Positions 34,114 through 43,859 of a DNA stretch of 64,000 bases are shown here, piece after piece. Position numbers and translations under genes: made by a program. The notes beneath the pieces were generated by a model. It was not told where the DNA came from, did no database searches, and saw only the letters and a list, made by a program, of their open reading frames with translations. Position 1 is the first letter of the stretch, and the number at the start of each line of letters is the position of its first letter. Source of the stretch: Desulfosporosinus acidiphilus SJ4 (GTDB lineage Bacteria; Bacillota; Desulfitobacteriia; Desulfitobacteriales; Desulfitobacteriaceae); assembly GCF_000255115.2 (NCBI RefSeq), contig NC_018068.1:4435977-4499976 (forward strand). Reading direction: 5' to 3'.

Positions 34114-34732
34114 ATTTCAGAACCACACTTTTGAGAAGATCGGCGATAGATTCGCAGTGATCCAGCGTCGTTTCAATATGCTCTAGAATCTCTTTCCACT
34201 TAATAATTTCGATAGGATCCTTCTCAAATTCGAAGAGTCTCGCCACTTCCTGGCGATAGAGCTTGTCTCCGGCGCTCTCTAAATGATAGATTTCTTCAGC
34301 GGCCGCCAAAATCGTGGTTTTCTTAAAATGAATGTTGCCTAAACACGCAAAAGCCGCTTGGATTTGCTGAGTTGCCAGTCCCACTAAATGTACCAGTTCC
34401 TGAGCTCCAAGGGAAGGTTTTCCTGTTCGGTACAAGAGCATGCGTTCTACGGTGCCTTCGGCGAAATCGACGATATCATCCAATACTTGCGCAAGTTTGT
34501 AGATGTCTTCACGATCTAGGGGTGTGATAAAGGTAGAGTTAAGACGTTCCATGATTTGATTTGTGACATTATCTGCTTCATGTTCGAATCGATGCATTTG
34601 AGCCGCATCTTCCGAGGAAACAGAGTCTTGCTGCATGATGTCTTGGAGCCTTATTAAGGTTTTGGAGACGATCTGGGTACTTTGGGTGAAGAGTAAATAA
34701 AATTTATCCTCTTTTGGTGACAAACCGAACAT
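34106..34732 (-). CDS. DUF47 (PhoU-like) partner of the phosphate transporter
   Basis: 208 residues from ATG 34730-34732 (GGGGG site); an upstream in-frame ATG 44 codons earlier has no support. All-helical PhoU-like protein with family features LFTQSTQIVSKTLIRLQDIM, HRFEHEADNVTNQIMERLNSTFITPLDREDIYKLAQVLDDIVDFAE. The ExxxD-type metal clusters of PhoU proteins (HEADN, DDIVD) are visible. Such proteins are encoded next to PiT transporters and modulate their activity. Confidence 0.9.
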   Translation of the reverse strand: MFGLSPKEDKFYLLFTQSTQIVSKTLIRLQDIMQQDSVSSEDAAQMHRFEHEADNVTNQIMERLNSTFITPLDREDIYKLAQVLDDIVDFAEGTVERMLLYRTGKPSLGAQELVHLVGLATQQIQAAFACLGNIHFKKTTILAAAEEIYHLESAGDKLYRQEVARLFEFEKDPIEIIKWKEILEHIETTLDHCESIADLLKSVVLKYD

Positions 34733-34915
34733 ACGAAATAACCCCCAACCTATTTTTTCAATTCTCCTGGAAAGCCAAAAATCACTAGGACACTCCACGA
34801 AACATTGTATCAAATCTTTGGGGGTTTGTGTAAAAAATATATTAAGTTTTTCGAAACAGTTCATAAAAAGGCGGCAAGTATCAGGCCCTTGCTCTAAAAC
34901 TATGTTAAGTGAATG

Positions 34916-36241
34916 TTATTTTTTCTTTAACTCCTCAATTAGGGCTTGACGGGCATCTGCAAGCATGTAGAGGGAACCCGTAACACAGAGCATGTCCTTT
35001 TCTCCCAGACGACTCAGGGCGTAGATAACGGCCTCTTTAGGATCTTCAATACATTGAACCGGACGTCCGTGCTGTTCAGCAAGCTTCCCTAAGGCTAACC
35101 AATCCCCAGCCCGCGGAGAATTGGGACGGGTTATAACAATCTCTTCCGCCATGGGTACAAGCATATCCACAACCTTTTCCCGTTCCTTATCTGCCAGCAT
35201 TCCCATACAGAGGATAAGGCGGTCCCGGGAATAAAGCGGAAGCGCCTCTGCTAAGGCTCGGGCCCCATCAACATTATGAGCCCCATCCAAAAGAATTTTA
35301 GGATTAAGAGAAAGCATTTCTAATCGTCCCGGCCATTCAACATTACGCAGCCCGGCATAGACAGCTTCCCGCGGAATAATCACTCCGCAGTTGCTTTGCA
35401 GAAGTTCACAGACCGTCACGGCCGTTGCAGCGTTGCGCAATTGGTGAGGCCCAATAAGATGCAGACGTAATTTATAATACGTAGAATGCAGCCCCACAAG
35501 ATCAAATTCCTGTTCCAGTTCACCGCTCCATATACTTTCCCAGTGAACATCCTCACCCACGATAAAGAGGGGTACATTGTTGGCTTTCGCCGTATCACGC
35601 AACACTTGAATAACATCAGGATCCTGAGCTGCTGTGACGACCAAAGACTCCGGTTTAATAATTCCCGCCTTAACTTTGGCAATAGATACCACATCAGGAC
35701 CCAGATAATCCATATGATCCATGGCTACATTGGTAATGACCGAAATTAGAGGAGTTACCACGTTGGTGGAATCAATAGCTCCTCCCAGGCCAACTTCAAC
35801 GATTGCATAATCAATTTCTTCTTGAGCGAAATAAAGGAAGGCCAGGGCGGTACTTACCTCAAATTCTGTAGGGTGTTCAAATCCTTCGGCAACCATATCC
35901 TCCAAATGGGGACGGAGAATGGAAATCATCTGAACTACCCATTCTTTAGGAATCATTTGTCCATTGATCGTTATACGCTCACGATAATCATGGAGATGAG
36001 GAGAGGTAAAAACACCGACCTTATAACCCGCTTCCCGTAATATTCGGGCAACCATAACTGTCGTAGAGCCTTTGCCATTGGTCCCCCCCACATGAACAAC
36101 CTGCAGTTTCTTTTCCGGATTCCCTAACCTTTTAAGCAGTTCTCGGATTCTCTCCAAGCCAAAGTTCATCCCAAAAGTTGTTAGGTTGACAAGGTAATCA
36201 AGACTAGCTTGGTACGTATGCTCAAGTTCCATTGATTTCAT
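34916..36241 (-). CDS. folC: Bifunctional folylpolyglutamate/dihydrofolate synthase
   Basis: Mur-ligase family enzyme that adds glutamate to folates and possibly to dihydropteroate. 441 residues. P-loop HVGGTNGKGSTTVMVARIL near residue 50, SPHLHDYRERITING, the metal and substrate loop EVGLGGAIDSTNV, NVAMDHMDYLG, and the C-terminal domain with LLDGAHNVDGARALAEAL. ATG follows AGGGGGG. It lies 22 bases behind valS; folC-valS linkage is common in Firmicutes. Confidence 0.95.
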   Translation of the reverse strand: MKSMELEHTYQASLDYLVNLTTFGMNFGLERIRELLKRLGNPEKKLQVVHVGGTNGKGSTTVMVARILREAGYKVGVFTSPHLHDYRERITINGQMIPKEWVVQMISILRPHLEDMVAEGFEHPTEFEVSTALAFLYFAQEEIDYAIVEVGLGGAIDSTNVVTPLISVITNVAMDHMDYLGPDVVSIAKVKAGIIKPESLVVTAAQDPDVIQVLRDTAKANNVPLFIVGEDVHWESIWSGELEQEFDLVGLHSTYYKLRLHLIGPHQLRNAATAVTVCELLQSNCGVIIPREAVYAGLRNVEWPGRLEMLSLNPKILLDGAHNVDGARALAEALPLYSRDRLILCMGMLADKEREKVVDMLVPMAEEIVITRPNSPRAGDWLALGKLAEQHGRPVQCIEDPKEAVIYALSRLGEKDMLCVTGSLYMLADARQALIEELKKK

Positions 36242-36263
36242 CTCGTTTCCCCCCTGTAACGTA

Positions 36264-38924
36264 TTAACTCTGCTGCAATTCCTTCAGACGTTCTTCTAAA
36301 GCTGCTTTTCGAGCGGCTAAGCCTTCCGCCCTTTCGCGTTCTTTAGCCACAACAGCTGCCGGCGCCTTGCCGACAAAGCCCGGATTATTGAGTTTGGCTT
36401 CCAGAACCTTTTGTTCACCAAGTACGAGGGTTATCTCCTTCTCTAAACGGGCTATTTCCTTATCCAGATCCATAAGGCCTTTCAGAGGAAGATAAATTTC
36501 CACTCCTTCTAAAACAGCGCTTGCTGCCTGTGAGGGTTTCTCAGCCATGGTTTCGAACAGTTCCACACTCGCCCCACCGGCTAACTTTAGAATATCCGCT
36601 TTTCCATTTTCCAAAACCCGGCGTTGGTTTGCATCGGAGGCAAGCATCAGAATCTCTACTTTTTGGCCGGGCGATACTTTCATTTCAGCTCGGATATTAC
36701 GAATTGCTTTAATCGCCTCCATTAGAAGAGTCATGCTTTTCACGGCCTCTTCGTCATGATAGGCTGGTACTTCGGGCCATGACTGCATCATAATGCTTTT
36801 GCCCTGAACGGGGAGGTTTTGCCAGATTTCCTCCGTCAGGAAGGGCATAAAGGGATGCAGCAAACGCAGTGTCCCTTCAAGAACTTCGAGGAGAATAGAC
36901 TGAGCGGTGTGTCGGGCGAGAGCATCTTCTTTGTTATAGAGCCGGGGCTTACTGAGTTCAATATACCAATCACAGAATTCATTCCAAATAAATTCATAGA
37001 GAATTCTGCCGGCCTCGCCCAGATCGAAGGCTTCCAGAGCTTCTGTGGTTTTCTCGATGGTGGAGGCGTAACGCGTTAAGATCCAGCGGTCTGCCAGGGT
37101 AAGTTCTCCCCGCGGCCCGGCCTCGTAGTCTTCTAAATTCATCAGAACAAAGCGGGAAGCATTCCAAATCTTATTGCAGAAATTCCGTGTTGCTTCCAGT
37201 CGTTCCGGATGGAAGCGCAAATCATTGCCCGGGGTGTTGCCGGTAATTAACATGAAACGCAGCGTATCCGCTCCATACTGTTCAATCACTTCAATGGGGT
37301 CAACCCCGTTGCCCAGAGACTTGCTCATTTTACGGCCTTTTGCATCGAGCACCAGGCCGTGGATCATTACCTTCGGGAAAGGCACTTCTTTCATAAATTC
37401 CATAGCCATAAAGATCATGCGCGCGACCCAGAAAAAGATAATATCCCTGCCGGTAACCAACACCGTTGTCGGATAAAACTGCTGCAATTCCGGTGTTTTT
37501 TCCGGCCAGCCCATGGTGGAAAAAGGCCAAAGTCCCGAGGAAAACCAAGTATCCAGGACATCCGGATCTTGCTTCAGATGCTCACTTCCGCAAGAGGGAC
37601 AGTTCGTCGGGTCTTCTTGCGCACAGATCTCCTGACCGCAATCCTCACAATACCATACCGGTATACGATGTCCCCACCACAGCTGACGCGAAATACACCA
37701 ATCACGAATGTTTTCCATCCAGCCCAGATAGATTTTATCAAAACGGTCCGGCACAAACCCCAGACGCCCGTCGTTAATAACTTCGATGGCCGGCTTGGCC
37801 AAAGGCTCCATTTTCACAAACCATTGTTTGCTGACCATAGGTTCAATCACCGTCGAACAACGATAGCATTCACCTACAGCATGGGCATGGTTATCAATTT
37901 TAACCAAGACTCCTGCTGTTTTCAGGTCTTCGACAATTGCCTTGCGAGCTTCAAAGCGATCCAGCCCTTGATATTTTCCAGCCTGTTCATTCATTCTGGC
38001 TTCTTTATCCATTACGGCAATTTGGGGAAGCTGATGACGCAGCCCTACTTCAAAGTCGTTAGGATCATGAGCCGGGGTAATTTTCACAGCGCCGGTGCCA
38101 AACTCCCGATCCACATACTCATCGGCGATAATCGGGATTTCCCGGTCCACTAAAGGCAAAATCAGGGTTTTGCCGATTAAATGCTGATATCGCTCATCCT
38201 CCGGATGGACAGCCACTGCCGTATCCCCCAGCATCGTTTCCGGCCTTGTGGTGGCAACAACCAAGGTTTCTAAGCTGTCTTTTACAGGGTAACTCAAATG
38301 ATACAAGTGTCCTTCGCTGTCCACATGCTCCACTTCGATATCGGAAATGGTGGTATGACACTTTGGACACCAATTGACGATATAATTCCCGCGGTATATC
38401 AAACCTTTACGATACAAGGATACAAAAGCTTCCCGCACCGCTTTTGAACAGCCTTCGTCCATAGTAAACCGTTCTCGGTCCCAGTCACAGGAAGCCCCTA
38501 AACGCCGAAGTTGTTGGGTAATGCGTCCGCCATACTGTTGTTTCCAATCCCAGACCCGTTCCAGGAATTTGTCCCGCCCAAGTTCCTGCCGGCTTGTACC
38601 TTCTTTAACGATCTGAGCCTCTACTTTCGCTTGAGTAGCGATCCCAGCATGATCTGTTCCGGGCAGCCAAAGAGTATTAAAGCCGCGCATCCGTTTATAT
38701 CTTGTTAAAATATCTTGGATCGTTCCATCCATGGCATGGCCCAAGTGTAAAGCTCCCGTAACATTCGGCGGCGGCATGACAATACTGAAAGGCTTTTTCG
38801 TGTCATCGACCTCCGAATGAAAAAATCCATTCTCCTCCCAGAATTGATACCACTTTCCCTCAACTTGGCTCGAGTCATAAGCCTTAGCCATCTCTATCAT
38901 TTCCGTTTTCTTAGTTTCATCCAT
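36264..38924 (-). CDS. valS: Valyl-tRNA synthetase
   Basis: Class I synthetase charging tRNA(Val). 886 residues: HIGH variant PPPNVTGALHLGHAMDG at about residues 50-66, CP1 editing domain (TTRPETMLGDTAVAVHPED), zinc-type cysteines (CEDCGQEICA, NCPSCGSEHL), KMSKS motif GRKMSKSLGNGVDP, anticodon-binding domain and the C-terminal coiled coil (LDKEIARLEKEITLVLGEQ). Controlled by the T-box immediately upstream. folC follows closely. Confidence 0.97.
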   Translation of the reverse strand: MDETKKTEMIEMAKAYDSSQVEGKWYQFWEENGFFHSEVDDTKKPFSIVMPPPNVTGALHLGHAMDGTIQDILTRYKRMRGFNTLWLPGTDHAGIATQAKVEAQIVKEGTSRQELGRDKFLERVWDWKQQYGGRITQQLRRLGASCDWDRERFTMDEGCSKAVREAFVSLYRKGLIYRGNYIVNWCPKCHTTISDIEVEHVDSEGHLYHLSYPVKDSLETLVVATTRPETMLGDTAVAVHPEDERYQHLIGKTLILPLVDREIPIIADEYVDREFGTGAVKITPAHDPNDFEVGLRHQLPQIAVMDKEARMNEQAGKYQGLDRFEARKAIVEDLKTAGVLVKIDNHAHAVGECYRCSTVIEPMVSKQWFVKMEPLAKPAIEVINDGRLGFVPDRFDKIYLGWMENIRDWCISRQLWWGHRIPVWYCEDCGQEICAQEDPTNCPSCGSEHLKQDPDVLDTWFSSGLWPFSTMGWPEKTPELQQFYPTTVLVTGRDIIFFWVARMIFMAMEFMKEVPFPKVMIHGLVLDAKGRKMSKSLGNGVDPIEVIEQYGADTLRFMLITGNTPGNDLRFHPERLEATRNFCNKIWNASRFVLMNLEDYEAGPRGELTLADRWILTRYASTIEKTTEALEAFDLGEAGRILYEFIWNEFCDWYIELSKPRLYNKEDALARHTAQSILLEVLEGTLRLLHPFMPFLTEEIWQNLPVQGKSIMMQSWPEVPAYHDEEAVKSMTLLMEAIKAIRNIRAEMKVSPGQKVEILMLASDANQRRVLENGKADILKLAGGASVELFETMAEKPSQAASAVLEGVEIYLPLKGLMDLDKEIARLEKEITLVLGEQKVLEAKLNNPGFVGKAPAAVVAKERERAEGLAARKAALEERLKELQQS

Positions 38925-38960
38925 GATATTATTTCAAAACCCCTTCCCAAAATTGAATAT

Positions 38961-39215
38961 AAAAACGCTTTCCATCCTGATAAAGGACGAAAAGCGATCG
39001 TGGTACCACCTTATTTCAGTGAAACAACCTTACAGCATGGCATTTCACTCTCATTTACCTAACGGGTTTTCCGTCAGAAAGTACTCCGTTCCCCTCTGCC
39101 CCTCCTGTGCGACCCAAGCACTTTACCGTAAAGACCTCTCAGCTCCTAGTCTTTTCTCTGAACGGTATCCTGATGCTATTCCTCACAATCACCGGGTTTA
39201 CCAATATTTGATTTG
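38961..39215 (-). promoter_or_regulatory. T-box riboswitch upstream of valS
   Basis: The minus strand shows the universal T-box tail AAGGTGGTACCACG (complement of 38999-39010), followed by a terminator whose arms CGCTTT and AAAGCG (38965-38996) lead into five U residues (38961-38965). The preceding 200 bases fit Stem I and the later stems. Uncharged tRNA(Val) is expected to promote read-through into valS. I did not resolve the specifier codon with certainty. Confidence 0.92.
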
Positions 39216-39388
39216 AATACATTATACTCAGAAGGTTAATTAATGTCAAAATTTATAGGGTTTAGTCCTTTTATTTTATTGTAACCATTTTGGGCGGCAT
39301 TAGGACTCAGCATTCAGGAATCAGTATCGACAACCTTGGTACTCGCCGTCCTTAAGATGTAGAATTCGTTAGTTCATGGGCTCTGCTG

Positions 39389-40825
39389 TCATTTTTTGGA
39401 ACCAAACACTTCCTGGTATGTATAAGCAGGTTTTACTCCGGTTACTTTGGCCGTCCAATCATCCAAAGCTACAAGGTCATTGGGGCCCAGCTCAGACAAA
39501 GACGTTTTTCCCAAAGCCCGTACACCTTCCTCCATTTCCAAAGTCATCGACTTGAAAACGTTGGCAACGCTTTGGCTGGCTAAATTAATGTCAAGCCGAT
39601 CTTTATAGGGAGAATTGTACCAAACCAATTGAGTTAAAGGTTCCCAGGGAAGTATTTTATGAATTTGCCGGTGTACTAAGGCAAACAAGGGAACGGTTCC
39701 TAAATAGACCGCATCGGCTCCCAGAGTTAAGGCTTTCAAACATTCACCGCTGGTCGCATACCCACCGGCAACAACCAGGCTCACCTCTTTACGGGCACCT
39801 TGCTCACAAAGAAATCGTTCCGCCCGAACTAAGGCTAGTAAGCTGGGAATCCCTAAATCATCACAAATCATGGGAGAAGCCCCCGAGGCGCCGCCCTGGG
39901 CCCCGTCAACAACAATCACATCAAAGCCCGCCTCTAAAGCCACTGCTAAATCTCTTTCGATCGCACCGGTGGCCATGAGTTTGAGGCCAATAGGTATACC
40001 TCCTGCTTCTCCTCTTAAATCCTTAACGTACTTGATCCAATCCCAGGGACTTTGAATTCCCGGGATTACCGCAGGGGTAACTAATGTTTCCACGGGAGAG
40101 ATACCCATGAGTTTTTGAGCCTTTCCCTTGACAGCATTGGGTTCAACGGTAAAAGGACCCATACGTGTCCCCTGTCCCATCTGAACTTCGAGCATATCTG
40201 CCGCTGCTATAGCCTCAGGAGAATGCCCCCAGGGGCTTCTGCTTATTTGCCAAATGAACTTTCCCGCTTCCTGACGTTCCTCAGCCAAGTAAGGACCCTC
40301 TCCGGAATTCGTGGCCGTTTGAAGTTGTTTAGCGGCTTTTGCCAAGGCTCGCTTAGCTTGTTCACTGAGTCCTATTCCGTACCCCATGCCTGAAATCATC
40401 AGGGGAGTTTCTATCGTTAATGGTTTTTGTGCTTTGGGCCCAAGAGTCACTTTCATATCAACAGCTACGTTTGCTTCTTTAGGCAGGCGGGCCATCTGCC
40501 CGGGAACAAACATTAAAGTATCGAAATGAGGAAATCGTCTGGGAGAACCGAGAGGGCGTTCAATAAGCTTGCCTTTTTCTGCTCGTAAACTGATTTCCAA
40601 GATTGTTTGTACCGAAGTGCGGCGTACAGCACTCCATAGCTCCATCAGATTTTCATGATACTTATCTTCAAGCAGCCTTTCGATCACCAAGCCGAAAAGC
40701 CGCTGGACAATGGTGCGAAACAACCGTTTGCCTATAAAAAACAGCAATCCCAAGAGTAAAACTCCTGCCAAGAATGCTCCTAAGGCTGAAAGAGCGATAA
40801 CGAGCAGAGCAGTCTGAAGCAACAA
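39389..40825 (-). CDS. FMN-binding glutamate synthase-family protein, membrane-anchored
   Basis: About 478 residues. An N-terminal hydrophobic helix (LLVIALSALGAFLAGVLLLG) is followed by the FMN-binding (alpha/beta)8 domain of glutamate synthase: ISGMGYGIGLSEQAKRALAK, EGPYLAEERQEAGKFIWQI, GGIPIGLKLMATG, DVIVVDGAQGGASGASPM and AGGYATSGECLKALTLGADAV. There is no amidotransferase domain. Standalone proteins like this are common in anaerobes, with no proven reaction. TTG at 40823-40825 is preferred because GGAGG is seven bases away; the TTG two codons earlier is too close. Confidence 0.88.
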   Translation of the reverse strand: MLLQTALLVIALSALGAFLAGVLLLGLLFFIGKRLFRTIVQRLFGLVIERLLEDKYHENLMELWSAVRRTSVQTILEISLRAEKGKLIERPLGSPRRFPHFDTLMFVPGQMARLPKEANVAVDMKVTLGPKAQKPLTIETPLMISGMGYGIGLSEQAKRALAKAAKQLQTATNSGEGPYLAEERQEAGKFIWQISRSPWGHSPEAIAAADMLEVQMGQGTRMGPFTVEPNAVKGKAQKLMGISPVETLVTPAVIPGIQSPWDWIKYVKDLRGEAGGIPIGLKLMATGAIERDLAVALEAGFDVIVVDGAQGGASGASPMICDDLGIPSLLALVRAERFLCEQGARKEVSLVVAGGYATSGECLKALTLGADAVYLGTVPLFALVHRQIHKILPWEPLTQLVWYNSPYKDRLDINLASQSVANVFKSMTLEMEEGVRALGKTSLSELGPNDLVALDDWTAKVTGVKPAYTYQEVFGSKK

Positions 40826-41165
40826 TGCCAATCCTCCATTATATAAGGCTTCGATTTATTCATAGTCTGTACCACATATCAAAGAATATTCATTTAACCG
40901 GCTGGACAACGGTCAATAACGCTGCTATTCAAGGCCGGCGGTCTCATCCCGCTCTACCGATAGTTTCCAGTGAAGACTATCGCACTTGTTTGGCTCCAGA
41001 GGCACTCGGCTGCACAGCAGGAGTATGCATAATAAGTTGCAGTATGACGATTAGCTCATCCGCTTCTCGTCTTGCCAGCAACTGGTTAGTCGTACTTATG
41101 CTAGCGCCCTGGAAAATTAATCTTTCATTCATCAATGGCAGCGCATCAGGGCACGGAGGTCTGAG
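40826..41165. other. Gap without a convincing gene
   Basis: Overlapping open frames occur on both strands (for example the minus-strand frame ending at 40977). None has a ribosome site or recognisable protein, and the minus one begins inside a terminator. It may be a decayed gene. No function is assigned. Confidence 0.5.
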
Positions 41166-41169
41166 GATA

Positions 41170-41200
41170 TAAAAAAAGAGGCGGATAGTTCCACCTCTGA
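41170..41200 (-). terminator. Terminator downstream of the nitroreductase
   Basis: On the minus strand AGAGGTGG-aactat-CCGCCTCT is followed by seven U residues (A run at about 41170-41177). It lies about 60 bases past the nitroreductase stop. Confidence 0.8.
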
Positions 41201-41259
41201 AATCCATCATGTTACTTAATGTTACTTAACGTTCCTTCGTCCTCATCCTGATCTTGCTG

Positions 41260-41793
41260 TTATTCCCGACCCCATTTACCGTGAAAAACAATCTCCGACA
41301 TAGCTTTGCGGGGCCGCGGGCGTCGTTCCTCCGCTGCATACCCCAGCGGAGTCATGGCTAGTACCCGAACATCCTCAGGAATCTGCAGGGCTTCTCGAGC
41401 CTTTTGTTCCGTGAACAAGCCCTGCCAGCAAGTGCCAAGCCCCTGCTCTGTCGCAGCTAAAACAAGATGTTCCATGGCAAGCCCCGCATCGAGCATCATG
41501 AAATCTTTACCTTCCCAGATTTCCGATTCCTTAGGCACTGCGCAGAGCACGATAACAATAGGCGCTCCCGTTAAGGCTTTTCGTCCAGGATTTGTTTCTC
41601 CCATGGTCTCGGCCAGCGCTGCTCTTCCTGCTGCGTCTTCAACAACAATAAAACGCCAACATTGCATATTCTTCCAAGAAGGTGCTAAACGGGCTGTTTC
41701 CAGAACGTATTCCAACTTTTCACGCTCTACAGGCTTATCGAGATAAGTACGCAAACTTCTGCGGGTCTGAGCTAATTCAAGAAAATTCATCAT
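41260..41793 (-). CDS. Nitroreductase family FMN oxidoreductase
   Basis: 177 residues from ATG 41791-41793 (AGGAGG site). Features of the nitroreductase fold: FLELAQTRRSLRTYLDKPVE (FMN phosphate-binding arginines), APSWKNMQCWRFIVVED, MLDAGLAMEHLVLAATEQGLGTCW (central helix and FMN contact) and the closing LGYAAEERRPRPRK. The natural substrate is unknown. A 9-bp inverted repeat (AATTCTGAA/TTCAGAATT at 41847-41871) lies just upstream and could be an operator. Monocistronic. Confidence 0.92.
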   Translation of the reverse strand: MMNFLELAQTRRSLRTYLDKPVEREKLEYVLETARLAPSWKNMQCWRFIVVEDAAGRAALAETMGETNPGRKALTGAPIVIVLCAVPKESEIWEGKDFMMLDAGLAMEHLVLAATEQGLGTCWQGLFTEQKAREALQIPEDVRVLAMTPLGYAAEERRPRPRKAMSEIVFHGKWGRE

Positions 41794-41986
41794 CAAGTGC
41801 CTCCTTCTCATTAGGGAACTTTCGCAATTATGTCTCCATTGTTCTCAATTCTGAATTCTCCTTTCAGAATTCTCCTCAAGATTAATGATTCCTTCTCCTT
41901 AACGTTGTTTCGGGAAATTATTTCTCGGAATTCATTTGACGGAATATATTTTTAACTTTTTTTCTAATTAAATGCAAGCACAGAAG

Positions 41987-42814
41987 TTACTCCCACCAAG
42001 GTTTATCTTCCTTCATTCCCTGAGATGGCTCAAGTTTTAAAGGCTCTGTTTTTCGCGGCTTTGCACTCTCACGCTTCCTATTCCAGGGCCAATCAATCTC
42101 CGAATTCGCTCCAAAATCAGAGCTTAAATGGCCGGCTATATCAGACTTCAAATTTGCTCCCGAATACGGTCCTGAATTGGCCCCTGGATGTGTTTCATAA
42201 TGTGTTTCATAATCTTTTTCAAAATCCTTTCCAAAATCCAGCCGAGATTCAATCCCTAAATCCGAATCACAAGCTCCCTTATCCGAGTCTGTTTTCCAAT
42301 AATCATCATCTATGTCATCACCGGCGGGTAAAGTTTCTTTTGATGAGTCAAAGTCCTTTGTATCCCACTCAAAATCACGGCCCGTCTGTTCCTCACGTCC
42401 ATATTCATTATAATTTGACCACTGATCACCTTTTGTCCTCCTGCCTGCCCATGCACTTCTAACATTTCCCCGCCGCGAACCTCCTGCCCCAAAAGCCCCG
42501 GCAATAGTTCCCAGAATCGCCCCTTCTCCCAAAACTTGAATAAAGCCCCATACTCTGATCGGCAGAAACAAAGCCAACAAGAGGGTCCCTACTGTTACAT
42601 ACCCAACTCCCGTAACTCCACCCAGCAATAATTCCCCGCTTTCTCGAGAAGCTCGGTATCCCCCTATTAAGCAGCTTGCCAGAAGTCCAATATCTACGAG
42701 ATTAGAAACGCTCAGCCCCCCTAATCCCATCGCTCCCCAAACTATTCCAGCGAGAAGAGTTAAAAGCGTCACCAGCAAAGCAGTTGTAATTCCCCTCAGA
42801 ACAAATGAAAGCAT
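41987..42814 (-). CDS. TIGR04086 family membrane protein with long acidic tail
   Basis: 275 residues. The first about 115 residues hold four transmembrane helices of the TIGR04086/DUF3792 type (SFVLRGITTALLVTLLTLLA, GLLASCLIGGYRASRESGE, GVGYVTVGTLLLALFLPIRV). The remaining about 160 residues are a hydrophilic Asp/Ser/Glu/Lys-rich, apparently disordered tail with repeated DF/DFGKD-like motifs. Family members normally end after the membrane part, so the tail is unusual. Function unknown. Confidence 0.8.
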   Translation of the reverse strand: MLSFVLRGITTALLVTLLTLLAGIVWGAMGLGGLSVSNLVDIGLLASCLIGGYRASRESGELLLGGVTGVGYVTVGTLLLALFLPIRVWGFIQVLGEGAILGTIAGAFGAGGSRRGNVRSAWAGRRTKGDQWSNYNEYGREEQTGRDFEWDTKDFDSSKETLPAGDDIDDDYWKTDSDKGACDSDLGIESRLDFGKDFEKDYETHYETHPGANSGPYSGANLKSDIAGHLSSDFGANSEIDWPWNRKRESAKPRKTEPLKLEPSQGMKEDKPWWE

Positions 42815-42983
42815 ATAGTTTCCTCCCTGCTTTTTGAATTTTCTATCTTTAGGACAACTCTTATCGTTCTATAGATACGCAGAACCACTCTGATACATTC
42901 CATGTATCTCCATAATATTCCATTACCATGCCGCATACTTTACGAATATAGTGTATTATGCCATAGCAAAAGGAGGAGTCCTA

Positions 42984-43691
42984 ATGGATTATGCACGCTA
43001 TGTAGTGCAAGCAGGGGATACTATTTATAAAATCTCCAGAGCCTACTCAATCGAGATGTCGGAGATTATTCAACTTAACCATCTTAAACATCCCGATCGC
43101 ATTTACGCCGGTCAGATACTGCTGCTTCCTGTTTCAAGAACTCAGGAACCTGCTCCCGGAGAAATACCTGAACCAAATTTTACATACGCCATTTGGCTCT
43201 ACGAGGCCTATGCCGGGTCGGATTCAGAACTAACCGCAATTACGACGTATCTTTACCAGGCTGTGTTGTTGGATCGCCCGGAATTCGATTCTCTGTTAAG
43301 ACCTATTGCCTATGATGAAATGCGTCATCTGGAAAAACTGGCTCAAGCCTTAAGGTATCTGGGGGTTGATCCCAGGTACGGTTCATTGAGCAGCGGACAC
43401 TGGGTTGACTGGCGCTCTCGCTTCATCAACTACACCAGTGAGCTTTGCGCCCTTCTTGACAATAATATTGAGGACGAAGCAAAAGCCCATCGTCACTACC
43501 TAGAACTTGCCCAGAAAATACCCATACCGGAAATACAAAAAATATTAACCGAAATGGCGGCCGACGAAGAACGACATTACTATCTTTTCTGCCAGGCTAA
43601 GCAGCAATATTGTACCGACTGTGCCACAGTCCCCACAGACGATTCCATTCAATCAGTACAGCAAGCACCCCCTGAAGGTACCATAGGTTAA
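42984..43691 (+). CDS. LysM domain fused to ferritin-like (rubrerythrin-type) protein
   Basis: 235 residues from ATG 42984 (AGGAGG site). A LysM glycan-binding module (YVVQAGDTIYKISRAYSIEM...YAGQILLLPVS, residues 6-50) precedes a four-helix ferritin-like domain. Carboxylate-histidine motifs are YDEMRHLEK and DEERHYYLF, with further acidic residues in helices 1 and 3 (EDEAKAHRHY), as in diiron or dimanganese proteins. There is no signal peptide, so a cytoplasmic, forespore or spore-coat location is more likely than secretion. The domain pairing suggests peroxide handling at a glycan surface such as the spore cortex or coat; this is inference. Confidence 0.8.
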   Translation: MDYARYVVQAGDTIYKISRAYSIEMSEIIQLNHLKHPDRIYAGQILLLPVSRTQEPAPGEIPEPNFTYAIWLYEAYAGSDSELTAITTYLYQAVLLDRPEFDSLLRPIAYDEMRHLEKLAQALRYLGVDPRYGSLSSGHWVDWRSRFINYTSELCALLDNNIEDEAKAHRHYLELAQKIPIPEIQKILTEMAADEERHYYLFCQAKQQYCTDCATVPTDDSIQSVQQAPPEGTIG

Positions 43692-43794
43692 TAGTTATGC
43701 CCGAGAGAAGATAAATTTCCTTCTTTTCAGTTCTCTTACCTTCCGTTATACTAAAATTGCGTGGTTTCAGTTGCAAGACAATCTCTAATTGCAG

Positions 43795-43830
43795 AAAGGC
43801 TGTTGCGTCGCTTGCGCAGCGGCCTTTTTC
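43795..43830 (+). terminator. Terminator downstream of the LysM gene
   Basis: AAAGGCTGTTGCG pairs with CGCAGCGGCCTTT (G-U pairs included) around a short loop and ends in TTTTTC. About 105 bases past the stop codon. Confidence 0.75.
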
Positions 43831-43859
43831 GCACTATCAGAAAGTATAACTTTTGGTTA

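Noticed and set aside
37359-38153. 264-codon plus-strand frame opposite valS
   Set aside because: Antisense shadow of a clear synthetase coding sequence.
40977-41210. 77-codon minus-strand frame after the nitroreductase
   Set aside because: Its start lies inside the nitroreductase terminator and the peptide is not recognisable; kept only as a possible decayed gene.
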